NCBI RefSeq assembly: GCF_028372415.1
Contig: NC_092872.1
Location: 8,810,001-8,874,000, forward strand
Direction: 5' to 3'
DNA length: 64,000 bases
Source: Notamacropus eugenii
Lineage: Eukaryota; Chordata; Mammalia; Diprotodontia; Macropodidae
The notes beneath the pieces were generated by a model. It did not search any database. It was not told the origin of the DNA and worked only from the letters and a program-made list of their open reading frames with translations. Shown here piece by piece: positions 46,700-59,699 of this stretch. How positions within the stretch are numbered: position 1 is the first letter of the stretch; each line of letters starts with the position of its first letter. A program made the position numbers and the translations under genes.

Positions 46700-48680
46700 T
46701 GCCACAACTGATCAGCATCGACAGGGAGTTTTCTGCTTTTGGATAAGGCAGTTGGGGAGCCCTGGGTCAACCTCCAGAGTCCCAACAGTAAGGTCCTGGG
46801 TTACGTGGCCATATACCAGAGGGGAGACTCCCCAAAGATGACTCAGGACGACTTGCCTTTAGTAGTTCCTTCTAACCAAGAAGGCATTTTGCCAATTAAA
46901 TGCCTGACCTGTGGAGAAGGAGCTATTCTCAAAACATCCTTGTGAGCATTTCTGTTTAGGAGGGTCTGATTCCAGAAGGGGTGGCCCCCCCTCCCCAGTA
47001 GTAGACATCGTAGACAGTCCTTCAACATCGGGCTAAGAATAAGATTAGTTCGAGTCAGACTGCAGGCATATTGAGGGAGATCAGAATGTCCTAACGAATT
47101 TATGCATCACACCGGGTTGAATGAATTACCAAAAGGCCCAGATATTACTCAGTCTGTATTTGTAGGTTTTAGCAAACAAACAGACAGGTAGATGTTATAA
47201 ATAATCCACAAACTTCATAACAGTTTACATTTCAGTTCAAAATAGGCAGATTCTTGAAGACTGCAAAGTTGCCCAAAATGACAATCTCTGGAAAAAAACT
47301 CTGAAGTCTTTTAAAGACAAAGGAGGATAGAAAGACCACAATTGTCCCCTAGTCCCTTTGGCTGCCAGAAGCAATCAAATACAAGGAATTTAACAGACTG
47401 AAGTAGGGGCACGGCTTTCCTAAATCTAACTGCTCTGATGTCTAAGCTGATCGATTTACTTTGAAGGGATGTAAGCAGTTTGACTTACCTATTCCTTCCT
47501 CATCTGGTGAAAAGGGACAAAAGTCTGCTCAGAATGACCACAGATTGGCTAAGTTTACAGCATATTAACACAGACTGGTAACTTCTTTAAGTGTGGACAT
47601 GAGCATGGTTCTGTCTACCAAGACGGGTGACGGATTCTTGACAGAAGAGAGTCTTTCTGAGTTGCTATGGCCTACCATCTCTGCACTTACCTAGGCTGAC
47701 TGTAGGGTTAGAAGTAAAAGAGACTTTAGAAACTATATGGTCCAGTACCTACATTTTACAAATAAGGAAATTGAGGCCAGGTTAAGCAACTTGACCAAGT
47801 TATTGAGTACCCATGCCCTGTCCGTCTCCCCTACATCCAACCAACCTTTTACTCTGCTACCAAGATTAGATTTGTAAAAAGTCTACTGCGCTCATAACCT
47901 CCTGCTTAAAAATATCTTCATTGGTTCTTCATGGTCTTACAGAATAAAGTCAAAATACTTTTATCTTCATAGTCAAGACCCTCCACAATCTGTCCCTTAC
48001 TCACCTGTCTTCAGGTATCTGAACTGTTGTATCCTAGAAGACTGGATTAGACCTGTTCTGCTTGGCTCCAGATAGAAGGCTAGAAGCAGGAAGACCAGCC
48101 CCCTGCTTCCAGGCATGCTTCATAAATATTAATTTACTATTCTTATTATGGGTTGAAGCTAGCACAATGTCCTTTGAACTGCAAAACAACTCTCCCCCAC
48201 AACAAAAGCTCAGATATATGCATGGAAAATTCACCCAAAGTTGAAATATGTAACTTATGCCGCACTTTTTCCTGCTGTAGAAAATGATTTACAAAATAAT
48301 CAATTTTACGTATTACTTTGCTCTCGCTGTGCCTGGAATTTACTCACAGGAGATAGAATCTCAGAAAGGGTCAGCTGGTAAAACCTATGACCTCACCTAT
48401 CCGCCTGTCCACAAAAACACAAAACAGAAAACAAACAAGATTAACTTGAGATCCCGCCCAAAAGGCAGGATTTGATCCTCTCATCTACGCTCCAGACCTT
48501 CACTGCCCCATTCTTGTCATCCTTCCCTCCCCTTTCTCCAAGTTTTGCATGCACTGTCCTCAATGCCCCTATTCATCCCCAGCTGGTCAGGTGCTATTTC
48601 CTCTGTGACCCGGGAAACTTGCTGTGCCGGCTAAAGCCCACTACTGGCTCACAGAGATTTCTCCCTCCCCAGATCTCTCA
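46700..48680. other. Uncharacterised region, no gene recognised
   Basis: No SINE, L1 or L2 signature over most of it apart from a MIR-type phrase at 47700-47800 and L2-like phrases at 47820-48010. The texture of 46700-47680 (short frames, no family recognised) could hide an ERV fragment. Nothing firm. Confidence 0.3.
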
Positions 48681-48689
48681 TAGCCCTTT

Positions 48690-48908
48690 GTCTAGATCTC
48701 TAGCCTCTGTCTCTATGTCTCCCAGTGCATCCTGGGTCATCTCCAGTCATCCTGAGGAATATTAGGTCTCTGGATTCCGATGGCTCTGGAGGAGAAGTGA
48801 GGCTGGTGATGTGCACAGCCCTCCCTCACTCAACACAAAGTCAAGTACAAGTCATGTCATCATTTCTCTGATGGCGCGGTCTTCTTCGGCAACAAAGGAC
48901 GAACATGA
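48690..48908 (+). repeat. RTE-type SINE, 3' part
   Basis: CCCAGTGCATCCTGGGTCATCTCCAGTCATCCTGAGGAATATTAGGTCTCTGG, GATGGCTCTGGAGGAGAAGTGAGG, CCCTCCCTCACTCAACACAAAGTCAAG and tail GCGGTCTTCTTCGGCAACAAAGGACGAAC. Confidence 0.8.
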
Positions 48909-48939
48909 TCATATTGTACCTTTTATCTTAGTTATATGG

Positions 48940-49050
48940 GTACTTGTCATTTGGGCCAAGTCTGTGTCATAGCTGTCTCTGTAACCATAGTTCCCAGCAT
49001 TAGACCTTGTATACAGTAGATGCTTAATATGTTTGCTTAATGGAATTAGA
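48940..49050 (+). repeat. L2 3'-end fragment
   Basis: GTAACCATAGTTCCCAGCATTAGACCTTGTATACAGTAGATGCTTAATATG. Confidence 0.55.
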
Positions 49051-50680
49051 TTCGATTATATGATGCCTGCAGAATGATGTCAGTCAGGTTATTCCTTCAT
49101 TTTAAGAACTGACTACCCCAGAATTCAGTCCTCTCTTGGGACATGACTTTTTCTTTCAACATTTCTAGAGCCACCTCCCTTCTGGAGGAATTATTTTTCA
49201 ATTATTAATACATTGTATATTTGATAACTTTAATGTTTATTTAATCCTAAGAGATTAAGGGATTTAATATGTAGAAATGACTCCTATTGAGAAAGTTTTC
49301 TGCAGTTTTATTAAATAAATAATAATTGACAAATTGATGGGGAGTGAGGTCAGATGAATGAAAGATATCAAAAATGCATTAATTAATAAAAAAATATGTA
49401 AACATAAGCCTTGAATTACCTTAGATCAAAGATGAGAAGGAGTCAGGCAGCAGGCTGGCAGGTGATCTATGAGTGATGCTGGCAGACCCCATCATCCAGG
49501 AGACCTAGGTTTGAATTCGGACTTCAATACCTAGTAGCTGTAGGAACATGAACTTATTTTATTTCCCAAATAGGCATAAAGACACATCCTTTTTATTTCA
49601 TATGGCTGTTGAAAGAAAGAACTGAGTGTGTCTTAAAGGCTTATCAAAATGGTAGCCATTGCTATTAACAAACACTTTGTCTATGTTTGTTTGCAGGATG
49701 TTATAGTCCCAGGGAGTAAGGTATAGTGGAAAGGTCATTGGAAGAAACAAAGGAGCAGAACCGAGAGGATAATTTAAACAAAAACCACATAAACGCTAAA
49801 ATACCAAAAGACTTCTGAAACTGATCAGTGCAGTGACTGGGCCAGAGGACTGTCAGTGAAACACACTTCCCTCTTTACAAGAGAGGAGACCGTGGTGCGG
49901 AAGGAAGCATATGTTGTCAAACACGGTCAGAAAGGTGGTTTGTCTTGCTTGACTGTATTTCTGTGCCACAAAGGAGGTCTCTATTAATTTATTTTTTTAA
50001 AGGGGAAAAAAGAACACTGAATGGAAATGAGAAGGTTTGGGTGAACCTCTGTTACTACACTAACTAGTTGGTCTAAGGCATTTCCTCTCTCTGGGCATCA
50101 GTTTCCTACCTATAAAATGAGATAGTTGGACAGTGATCTCCGATGTTTCTTCCAGCCCTGCAAGGCCATGGCTCCATGAATTCATTTTAAATGAATTAAA
50201 CTATCTTAGGTCATAGACTGTTAAAGCTAGAAGGAAGCTTATAAGCTCATCTGATCGATGCCTTTGTTTTACGGAGGGAGAAACTGAGGACAGGAGGAGG
50301 ATAGTGATTAACCAAGCTTCTTTTCTGAATTATTCAGGTCCATCTTTGTCTCCAGATGGTGGTTTATTCTCTTTTCTGACACAAAACGTGCAGTTTGGTA
50401 TTGCTCAGCTCCAGGCCAATGGACTTCTGCAAAGCAGCTGTTTATCTTGTGAGACTAATGAATTGCAGCCTCATAAAAGAAGAAGATGTCTAAATTAGAT
50501 AGAAATTGCTAGGAGCCCTTGATAAGTGCTGATGGATGGATAATTAGTTTCCTACTCTAGCTGAAAGCAAGGTTTGTTCTAGGGAAAAATCAATTACGTA
50601 AACAACTCACTTTACCGTAATTGGGGCCACTGGATTAATCTGTGCTTACGTGCAGCAATTAGCTGAGCTTAGTGTTTATA
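49051..50680. other. No gene recognised
   Basis: AT-rich. MIR-like scraps at 49500-49560 (GAGACCTAGGTTTGAATTCGG), 50040-50170 and 50210-50310; otherwise nothing. Confidence 0.35.
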
Positions 50681-50684
50681 GGGG

Positions 50685-50938
50685 TGCAGCGGATAGAGAA
50701 CTGGGTCTGGGGTCAGGAAGCCAGGAGTCAGGAAGACCTCAGGAGTTCCAATCCAGCCTCAAACACTTAGTAGCAGTGTGACCCTGTGCAAGTCACTTCA
50801 TCCCATTTGCATCAGTTTTCTCATCTGTAAAATGAGCTAGGGAAGGACATGGCAAAACACTTCAGCATCTTTGCCAAGAAAACTCCAAATAGGATTATGA
50901 AGATTCAGACAGGACTGAAAATGACTGAATGTCAGCAA
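50685..50938 (+). repeat. Marsupial CORE-SINE
   Basis: GGTGCAGCGGATAGAGAACTGGGTCTGG, with a duplicated AGTCAGGAAG phrase, GTGACCCTGTGCAAGTCAC, AAATGAGCTAGGGAAGGACATGGCAAAACAC, CAGACAGGACTGAAAATGACTGAAT. Confidence 0.85.
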
Positions 50939-50999
50939 AGTATTTATAGGCAATCATTGGGGTGGGAGTGGGTGGGGGGAAGACAAGTAAGAGATCTCC

Positions 51000-51330
51000 T
51001 TGACCAATAACCAGAGGACTAGAGTTTGAAACCCAGTGCTGCCCTTTACTAGCTATATGACCTCAGACAAGTCACATCATTTCCCTCAACCTCAGTTTCC
51101 TCATTTGTAAAATAGAGGTAAAACTTTGTCACCTCCCTCCCAGCATAGTTGTAAGGAAAACATCCAAGTCCTAAATAAATATATGTATTTATATAAATCG
51201 CTCCTATCTTCTGGGCCTCTGTATTCCCATCTATAAAATGGGAATAGTGATACAACAGGGATAACTTACACTAGACTTATTTATAGGGTTACTGTGGGGA
51301 AAGTACTTTGTAAGCCAATTATTATTACCT
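51000..51330 (+). repeat. MIR-like SINE
   Basis: TTTACTAGCTATATGACCTCAGACAAGTCAC, CAACCTCAGTTTCCTCATTTGTAAAATAGAGG, then a second, more degraded tail (CTGTATTCCCATCTATAAAATGGGAATAGTG). Confidence 0.65.
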
Positions 51331-51394
51331 TCTGTTTTACTCTGCAGGATCAATATTGGACTTGATGAACTCTGAGCAGGAGAACTTAGAAACT

Positions 51395-51640
51395 GTTTTT
51401 GTTGTTCAGTCATGTCTGCCTCTTGGTGACCCTATTTGGGGTTTTCTTGGCAGAAATACTGGAATGGTTTACCATTTCCTTCTCCAGTTCATTTTCAGAT
51501 GAGGAAACTAAGGCAAATAGTGTTAAGTGACTTGTGTAGGGTCACAAAGCTAGTAAGTGTCTGAGGATGGATTTGAACTCAGGCCTTTCTAACTCTAGGC
51601 TCAGTAACTTATCTGCTGGCCTACCTACCTGCCTAAAAAC
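51395..51640 (-). repeat. Marsupial CORE-SINE, full length
   Basis: TTGTTGTTCAGTCATGTCTGCC, GGGGTTTTCTTGGCAGAAATACTGGAATGG, TGAGGAAACTAAGGCAAATAG, GGATTTGAACTCAGGCCTTTC. Confidence 0.85.
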
Positions 51641-53400
51641 TATCTCCTCATTTTGTAGATGAGGACACTGAGACCCAGAGTGGTAAAGAGACTCTCCTAA
51701 ATTCCCACAGGTAGTAAGAGGCAGAAATGAAATTTCAACTGGTCTAACTCCAAATTCAATGCTGTTTCTACTACATTAGTCTGTACAACAATCACTAAAG
51801 CTCTGGAATGAGCATTTGAAGAAAGAACTTTTGAGTTCCCAACAGAACCTGAGTAGTTCTGGGATGTTTCCTCTCCCAAATGAATTTCTAGGAAGAGAGT
51901 CAGAGGGCACATGAATATCCCTGAACAGGTCTCAGGATTTCTGAATTGGAAAGTCACACGATAAACAGAGAGGAGCAGGGACCAGAAGTACTAACGGCAA
52001 AACTCAGAGAAGCTCTAAACCAATCTAGAAAAGGCACACTCAAATCAGTGGGGGAAGACAAGCAGGAGTTCATCTGGGATGAGGAAATGAGGCCACCTTG
52101 TAGCTTCCTGTTTCAACCAATGTTTCTTGCTAATAATCTAGCCTCTCCTGCAAGCACCCAGGGACTCAAGACAGCTTCTTGGAGGGAGGAGTTCACAAGA
52201 GAGCCTAGGCTGGGTTTAGGACTAGAGGATGACACCTGCCATTGCCACAGCTTGTGTGGAACAAAGGTGACATCTTAAAGTCAGTGAAGTATAGTCAAGA
52301 GAGAAAGAGGAACCATAGCTAGCAGAAAGTAAGAAGCAGGGCAGGCTGTTCTACAGAGTAGAAAGCAATTGGTCACTCCCTAGGGAGGCCAGTGTCTGTC
52401 CACATTAGGCAGACAGGACTGGAACAGCCATATAGAAGGAAGAGCTTGACCCATTGAGGACTCTCCCCACTTGCACTGTGAAGCCTAGAGCAGCTAACTG
52501 AGAGGAATCCTCCTTCTTTTCCCAAACTTAGTCCTATTTTTCTCTCCATTGCTGCTGATGGCATTGTCTATGTATGATTCTCATTTCAAGAATGAATTTT
52601 ATTCCATTGTCTGAAGGCATTTGATTATTTGATTTTGGCATAGAGGAACAACTTCAAACAGTTTGGTATCTCAGAAGATGCAGTAACTATTGAGTTACAG
52701 TTTCGTTTTATGAATTATCATATAATTCTTCTAGGCATGATCTTAAAACTTGAATGGAGGCTCTTTAGAATTCCCCTGGAAAGCTGAGCTGATTGAAGTC
52801 TTGATGCCACTGAGGTTGTGAGTATAAGTCTGGGAATCTAACTCCAGTCCTTTTATCTGATGGGAGGGGAGAGCTAGGTGAGATTAGAGGGTAAAGTCTC
52901 ATTTCTAAGTCCCATTTCTCAGGAGTCTTGGTCTCTGAGGATTTTGTCTCTGCCTCTTTCTTTTGCCTTTAGGAGAGGAGGGTGAGGAGAGCAGACTCCC
53001 TCCAGTTTCATAGCTAAATCTATACTAACTGACCATTTCCTGTGACCAGAAGTCATTCCGTTCAGACCAGAGACCTTGACCTGGAAGACTTAATCCTTTA
53101 AACTCCAGATTCCTGCCCTGATGTATGAGTGCCTCATGTGGCCCCTTATATCAATCAGGCCAAATATAATGATGTTTCACTTTATTCTCTGCCAGAAGAA
53201 ACAGGGAAACTCAAAAGAGGTATGGGCTTGGAGGGAAGGATAATGAGTTGTATTTCTGACATGCTGATTTTGAGATAGAAGCTGATTATATATTTTCATA
53301 TAACAATTGCCATAACAAAAGGCCCAAAAGAGCCTTCAAAAGCTCCTTATTTACCAAATATTTATTTGCCAAGTAGAGAGATAGGAGAGCCAGAGACAGC
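51641..53400. other. No gene recognised
   Basis: MIR-like tail at 51645-51770 (GATGAGGACACTGAGACCCAG). The open frame at 51946-52278 (110 codons) has no recognisable domain. The rest is unique-looking. Confidence 0.35.
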
Positions 53401-53459
53401 ACAAGTTTGGAATATGAACTCATCTGTAAAATTCTACTGAGATTTTACAATTTTCCATT

Positions 53460-53725
53460 TCTGATCTTTCCTGTTTTTGTTGACGTTATCACCATTCTTC
53501 CAATCATCCAGATTCACAACCCTAGAATCATTCTTATCTCTTCTCTTGCTTTTCCATCACATATTCAATATTCTGCCTTCACAACATCACTTGCTTTCCT
53601 TCTCCTCTCTCCATGCCCAGGATTTCCATCCTACTCATCTGGACTATTGCACTAAATTCTTCACTGCTCTACCTGCCTCCTCTTTCCCCTTCACAATCCA
53701 TCCTCCACAACTGCTGCAGTATTTT
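53460..53725 (+). repeat. L2 relic fragment
   Basis: CCAATCATCCAGATTCACAACCCTAGAATCATTC, TTCACAACATCACTTGC, CATCTGGACTATTGCACT and CCTGCCTCCTCTTTCC follow the L2 RT C-terminal region (ITSRLDYC-like). Confidence 0.6.
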
Positions 53726-56100
53726 TTTTCTAAAAATAAAGCAAAACTGATTCATGTAAATGTTATTAAAATGCATAAAGTATTAAAGAATTTACCACCA
53801 TGTAAATCTGAACGTGCTTGTGATCTCCATTTCTTTTAGAGACCTAAGCAACAGGGGACTGCAGAGGCAAGTGTGAACACCCTTTCATATCTCAGGCTGA
53901 GTACGTGACAGGAGGCAGGGCTACAGATGTAAACATGACCACCCTCTCGTAGGGAAGCAGTCCTACGTGCCAGATGCCAGACAGAGAGCAGGAGAGATTG
54001 GTCATGTTTGCCTCTGCAGGCCCTGATTACTTATATCTCTAAAGGAAATGAAAAATCACAGCTCCGCTCAGATTTACGTGGGGTAGTGGATAAATTCTTC
54101 AATACTATCTTTGCATTGATTAAGAAATTTCGTGATAACCAAAAACTATCTTGAGTTCAGTAATGCTTCTAAATATAATTGCCTTGATCCCCCTTAGAAA
54201 TCAGTTACCTACCTGAATGGTAAATTGGACATTGATATAATGTTAACCTGTCCCTTTTTCTACTTTAATCCATGAGAATTAACTCTTTTTTTCTACACAA
54301 ATTTATCTTTAAAAAGTCAAGAACAGGATGAGTTCAGAGCCATGCCCACTCAACTCATGTGCTTGGTTTGAAATAAATTCCTTTTACTGTATCTTCCCTG
54401 ACCTAGTCTGATTTCTTTAGGGTGAAGATAAGAAAGAATTTTCTTTCAACAACAGAAAGAAATCACATTCTGAAGAGCTTTACATGTTAAACAGAGAAAT
54501 TTATTCTTCGTATTTATCATTCTTAAATGACAGCAGTATTGCATTACATTCATATATGCCAGTTTGCCTAAGCACCCAACCCTACCAATTGATGGCCAAT
54601 ATTTCATTTTTATGCAATGGAGCCAAGGACGACGCCTGGTAGAAGGCTGGATAGCTATCTACCACGTCTGTGTTCACCTTTTCCTTAAATAAAACAATAA
54701 ACCAGGTAGGGACTAAGTAGAAGAAATGCCTTAGGGTTATAGCAGGAACACACCCCAGTTAGTCTGGGAAGTGCTGAAGAAAGCTTATCTCATTTACACA
54801 CCTTCACATAAGTCTGATTCACTTAAGCTTGTCCTTTTCTCCCCCTATTGTCTTCTCCACCCCTTTGGATCATCTCCATCCCTTCACCCAGTGCACAAGT
54901 CTAGGTCCACCTGGCTCAGGAAGCCTTCTTGATTCCAGTAAGTCACAGAGATTCACCTCAATAGGATAAACTCAGAATAAAAACCTTTTCTGTTCAGAGC
55001 ACTGTGCTAGGACTAGGTTGGTTGTTTAAATAATATAGTCTTTGCTTTCTAGGTTAGAAGTATAAGTCTAATATGTTTCCCTTCATGAAAGAGGAAACTG
55101 AAATGCATGAAGGTGAGTGATGTGCCCTTGATCCTAGAGCTAATAGACAGAGCAGTGGGGTCTTCTGTATCCAAGTGAAGGGCTCCTGACAGCCTTAGGA
55201 GGTAAGGAATACCCATATTACTGTTCCAAGGTGAGGAAACAGAGTTCTGAGAGGTGAAGTGACGTGCTCCTGCTCAGGACACAGCTGGTAAATGTTGGAA
55301 GCAGGACTCAAACCCAGATCTCCTGACTCCTAAGCCAGGGTTCTTTGTATTATTCTTATGTTCTCCTGAGTTCAAGAGCTGAATCTGTGACAGACTCATT
55401 GTCAGTAGCAAGGCTACTGTGAGCTTCTTGGGGACTGGCATCCTATTTGAAATGTGTATGTGACTAACCCAGCAAACTCTCACTTCCCTCTCGCCGCTCC
55501 CAGAAGCACTTGGGAGAACCTCACCTTCTGCTGTAAACGTTTCCCCTACAAATTCTTCATCTGACAATATTACTGAGTTGGCAAATGATCACTCCAGCAT
55601 TTCACTGACAAGCTACGTGACAAAGGCAAATAAGCTGCTTTCCTTCTCTGAACCTCAGTTTCCTTAACTATGAAGTGGAAATAACACCTGCTCTGATAGG
55701 ACTAGAATTTCTTCTGGGAGTTGATTGTCCCTGGCTTCCCTAATGCAGTTTCCTGGTTATCTAACGGTATTTAAATTCCCAACCACACAGTTTAGGTCTT
55801 TTAGACTTGGATTTCTGAAAATCAGGGAAGTTGCCATACTCTTCATTATATCTTACCCTAATAACCAGACACGTCTCCATATGGAAGAGAAGGGGGCTGC
55901 ATCCAGAGTAGCTGAGTGCCCTGTAACTGTGTGTCAGGGCAAAGTGAACCTCCTTTTGTGAACTGTTCAATAACTCCACAGTGCCTCATTTTATCCCAAA
56001 ATCAAACTTCCCCTAAGAGAGTTCATTCTAGTGTCCTCTGTGTTGATTATTTCCTATTTATCCTGTATATAGCTTGTCTGTACATAGCTGTTTGCATATT
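53726..56100. other. No gene recognised
   Basis: AT-rich DNA with MIR-like scraps at 55080-55330 (GAGGAAACTGAAATGCATG; CCAGATCTCCTGACTCC) and 55580-55690; otherwise nothing. Confidence 0.35.
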
Positions 56101-56114
56101 GTCTCCCTCCTGTT

Positions 56115-56240
56115 AGATTGTGAGGTCCTGGACAACAGCACCTCCCATTAGTTCTTTTTCAACTTTTCTTTGTATCCTCAGCACTTAATATGATGCCTGG
56201 CACATAGTCGGGGCTTAACGTGGGCTTGTTGATGACTGAT
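56115..56240 (+). repeat. L2 3' end
   Basis: TTAGATTGTGAGGTCCTGGACAACAGCACC, CTTTTCTTTGTATCCTCAGCACTTAATATGATGCCTGGCACATAGTCGGGGC. Confidence 0.75.
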
Positions 56241-56404
56241 GGCATTACAATGGTTCCTAACATGTTCAATGACTACTCTACAGAGCTGTTGGAAGTAAAG
56301 TGCTTTGTAACCCTAAGGCACTGTAGAAATGGGAATTAGAACGTTTCAAAGATATACTAAGAGACGGAGACAATCATCTACAGTTACCTTGGGCAAATCA
56401 AGAA

Positions 56405-56530
56405 CAGCCAATTGTCAATAAACGTTTATTAAGCATTTATTATGTGATCTGACCCTATGCTAAGGACTGAGTACACAAATAAAGGCAAAAAAAAGTCCCT
56501 GCACTCGACAAAGTTACATTCTAACACTGG
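56405..56530 (+). repeat. Old interspersed repeat, family B
   Basis: CAATAAACGTTTATTAAGCATTTATTATGTGATCTGACCCTATGCTAAGG, AAAAGTCCCTGCACTCGACAAAGTTACATTCTAAC. Confidence 0.6.
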
Positions 56531-56983
56531 GGATAAGTCCGAGAACCTGGGATCAAACCCTGGCTCAGTTATTTATTATCTGTGTGACTGTGGCTCAGGT
56601 GTTTCCCTGTACTGAGCCTTGGTTTCTTCAGTTTAAAGTGAGGGGTAGTAAATATTGCTGTCAACAAGAGTGGATTACTGTAAAAATGCCAGATCTTTTC
56701 CACTTGGCATTTTTTTTTTTGTTCAGCATCACTTATATTTAAGAAGTTTGTTTCTCATGTAAGGTATATATGAATGTAATGGAATACTATTGTATATAAG
56801 AAATGATGAGCAGAGGAAAACTTAAATGTATAGACAAGCAACTTGAGGAGTAACATCTCTGGTCCTCTCAACTCCAAAAGAGATTGTGATTCCAGCTTTG
56901 ATGGGGCTGGAGAAGAGACAAGGAAGCCAGCTGCTCTGTTTTCCTCTGAAAGAGGATACTAGACTGGAATTACATTTTTCTGA

Positions 56984-56996
56984 CCCCCCCCCCCCC
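56984..56996 (+). repeat. Poly-C run (13 C)
   Basis: Thirteen C bases. Confidence 0.9.
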
Positions 56997-57061
56997 AAAT
57001 TGCTGTTATATGGATACAACTGATTCAGAACAAAAAGCTACTATCTCTTTAATTTTTGCTT

Positions 57062-57195
57062 TGTTTTTTGGAGGTAATTGGGGTTAAATGACTTGGCCAA
57101 GGCTACACAGCTAGTAAGTCTCAGAGGTCATATTTGAACTCATGTCCTCCTGACAGCCTGGCACTCTATCCACTGAGCCACCTAGCTTTCCCTGT
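57062..57195 (-). repeat. CORE-SINE head and core
   Basis: GTTAAATGACTTGGCCAAGGCTACACAGCTAGTAAG, TTTGAACTCATGTCCTCCTGAC, CACTCTATCCACTGAGCCACCTAGC. Confidence 0.8.
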
Positions 57196-57809
57196 CCCAC
57201 CAGCTGCTATATCTTAAGGGAAGGAAGTTATACCAAGTCTATACCCTTTGGTTTGACCTCTTTTCTAGCCAAACACTGGCTATACAAATGACCATCGGAA
57301 AGAGTGAATAGGAAGGAAATTCAAGGAAATCCAAGCAAACAGCAAGCCCTTGTCTCTCTCCTTTCTCATCTCTGCTTCTTTGTCCTAGAAGTCTCCCCCC
57401 CATCAAGGAGTCACAGCTGTCTGGGCTCACAGCAACACAGGGCTGTTCTTCAGAGAGTCCCCAAGCCTGGGGGACAAGAAGTAAAGCTACTATTACCATT
57501 TAAAAACGTCCAATTAAGATTATTTTATATTAAACCATTTTAATTTATTTATAGTCAATTTCTATTTACTAAAAATATAGTAAGCTATTTATTTATAGTA
57601 AATTTCAAAAGAACATTTGTAAAGAATTGAAATAAACTCTGATTTTATTTATTTATTGCCATTCTGAAAACAAACAAACAAAAACCCCCAAACCACCATC
57701 AGATACTGATTTAAGATGGGTGAAGGCAGCTCAGTGACACTCTGGGAAAACACAAAAATTCATCTTGTATGAAAGGCTTCCTCCCAGAGGATAGAAACGG
57801 CAATGGTGT

Positions 57810-57935
57810 CCTGGAAAGAGCATTGAATCTGGAATCTGATGATCTGGCTGTGTCACCTTGGACAAGTCATTTGCTGCCTCTGAGTCTTAGTTTCCCTCTA
57901 AAATGAGTATAGGTTGACATGAACTTAAATATCCT
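57810..57935 (+). repeat. MIR-like SINE fragment
   Basis: TCCTGGAAAGAGCATTGAATCTGGAATCTGATGATC, GTGTCACCTTGGACAAGTCATTTGCTGCC. Confidence 0.6.
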
Positions 57936-57944
57936 TTGCAACTC

Positions 57945-58115
57945 TTGATATTATTAGTAATATCATTATATTAACATAATATCAGAAATTATTACTTATA
58001 CTCATATTAATTACATGTAGTATATTATTATATAATGTACGGTATATTTTATATATTATATAATATATAATGTTTATATTAATATATTATTATATCATAA
58101 TAATAACTCTTGGTA
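57945..58115. repeat. AT-rich low-complexity stretch
   Basis: Repeated ATATTA/TATAAT motifs with several short self-complementary segments. Confidence 0.85.
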
Positions 58116-58439
58116 TTATTAATGCTCCTAGGTTTCCCACCTCCAGTTCCAACAGCACAGCGTGGTGAATTTGGTCCAAATCCCACTTTGTGATGCTAGT
58201 GCTTTTTCCCTCTTGAAATCACTTCGTATTTACTAATCTGTGTACATGCTGTACCCCTTCAGTAGAACATGAGACAAGGGAGTCAACCCTTGAGAGCTGT
58301 TGCTCTTTGAACTTCCACATAGTAGATGCTTAATGAGTGGAACAGGTATATTTAGTGAAGACCCCTCAGGGGCCCCTTGTGCCAGCCTGTTTGGCTCACT
58401 CAGCCCTGGGAAACCAAACAACAGAGATCCTGTTTTTGT

Positions 58440-58860
58440 TAAAATTCATTTTGTGCTAGGAGATAGTCCTTAACTGCTTTTTGCCTTTGCTCATTCCCTT
58501 ATCTCCTTTCCCAGACAATTACTCCATGTTATGTGACAATCCTTGAACAGGAGTTGCTCACTCCTATCCTCCCCTTTTTCTAAAAACTACCCTTGCACAC
58601 TTATTCTTTGTTGCTGGTGTAGATTTGCAGTGGATAGATTGTACCCTCAAAGCCCAGCCAATGAGCTAAGAGGGAGGGGGTTAGGGTTGGGGGTATTGTG
58701 CTCAGGGTCTAAAAAATCTGCTGTGCAGGGCGCACCCTTACCCTCCTCAGCCATCACCATCTTGAGCGCAGGTGGGAGTACCCTTTCTTGAGAAAGTTGA
58801 AAAAATATCTTTCCTTTTTACTCCTTTGGTCAAAACTCTAATTTTATTAAGGGGGTCATC
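58440..58860 (+). mobile_element. ERV-like LTR (provisional)
   Basis: CCAAT box region near 58655 (AGCCAATGAG), TCTAAAAAATC TATA-like box at 58708, then the leader CTGCTGTGCAGGGCGC and pyrimidine-rich TCTTTCCTTTTTACTCC. Ends and duplication not found. Confidence 0.35.
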
Positions 58861-59699
58861 CTACATTAGTAAATGTGTTGAATTGTATTTAACTTAGTCA
58901 CCATTTCTCTGTGCCTCTGTTTCCTCATGTGTAAAATCAGTGGGTTAGACTGCTTCGCTGGTGAGGCCCCTTGTAGCTCCAAAGCCCACCATCCTGGGAA
59001 GTTCTATGTTCCAACGCTCAAAGTCAATGCTCTTTCATTGGTCTCTCCTACTTCTTAGATTTTTGATGTTGTTGGGACATTTGGTGAGATCTCTTTTAGG
59101 GGAGCCAGTAAGTGAAGATGCGGGAGAATGATGGTAGGAGATTGGCTGTGGTCTCTAAACTCTACCATTTGGGGGTTTAGTCCTGTCCTCTGCCATGAAA
59201 TGTCCACCATCTCTGCTGTGATTGGGGAAGTGACCAACACCAGTTATGCAGCAGCTTCCCCTAGTGGTCAGGTTTGGAAAAGACACAAAGACAGTTCACC
59301 GAGGGCAGGTGGATTGGGTGGAGGGCTGAGGAGCTCTGTGTGCCTTCTGTTCATACACCCTTTCAGAGGGTCCTCAAACCCTGAGGGCTAAATGGGACCC
59401 AGTCACCGGGATGGCTAGGTGCCAGGCCCCAGATCTAACTATGCCAGACGCCTTCTAGCAGGGAGATGGGAGTAGAAGGGGAAGGGAAACACGAGGCGAG
59501 GAAAACCACTGGTCTGTGCAAGTGGTTCTGGGTGTGCTCACAAAGGTCCTGGGCTTAGGGAATGAGTGACAGCTCAGCCTGCCTTGCTTGCTGGTGCCAC
59601 CTGGTGGTGATATGGAAAACAGTCAGGGAGAGTTTAAGGTCAAAGAGAAGCCCATTAGGTACGCATTGACTCTAGTTTGTTGGAGGAAAGCCTGCCTAG

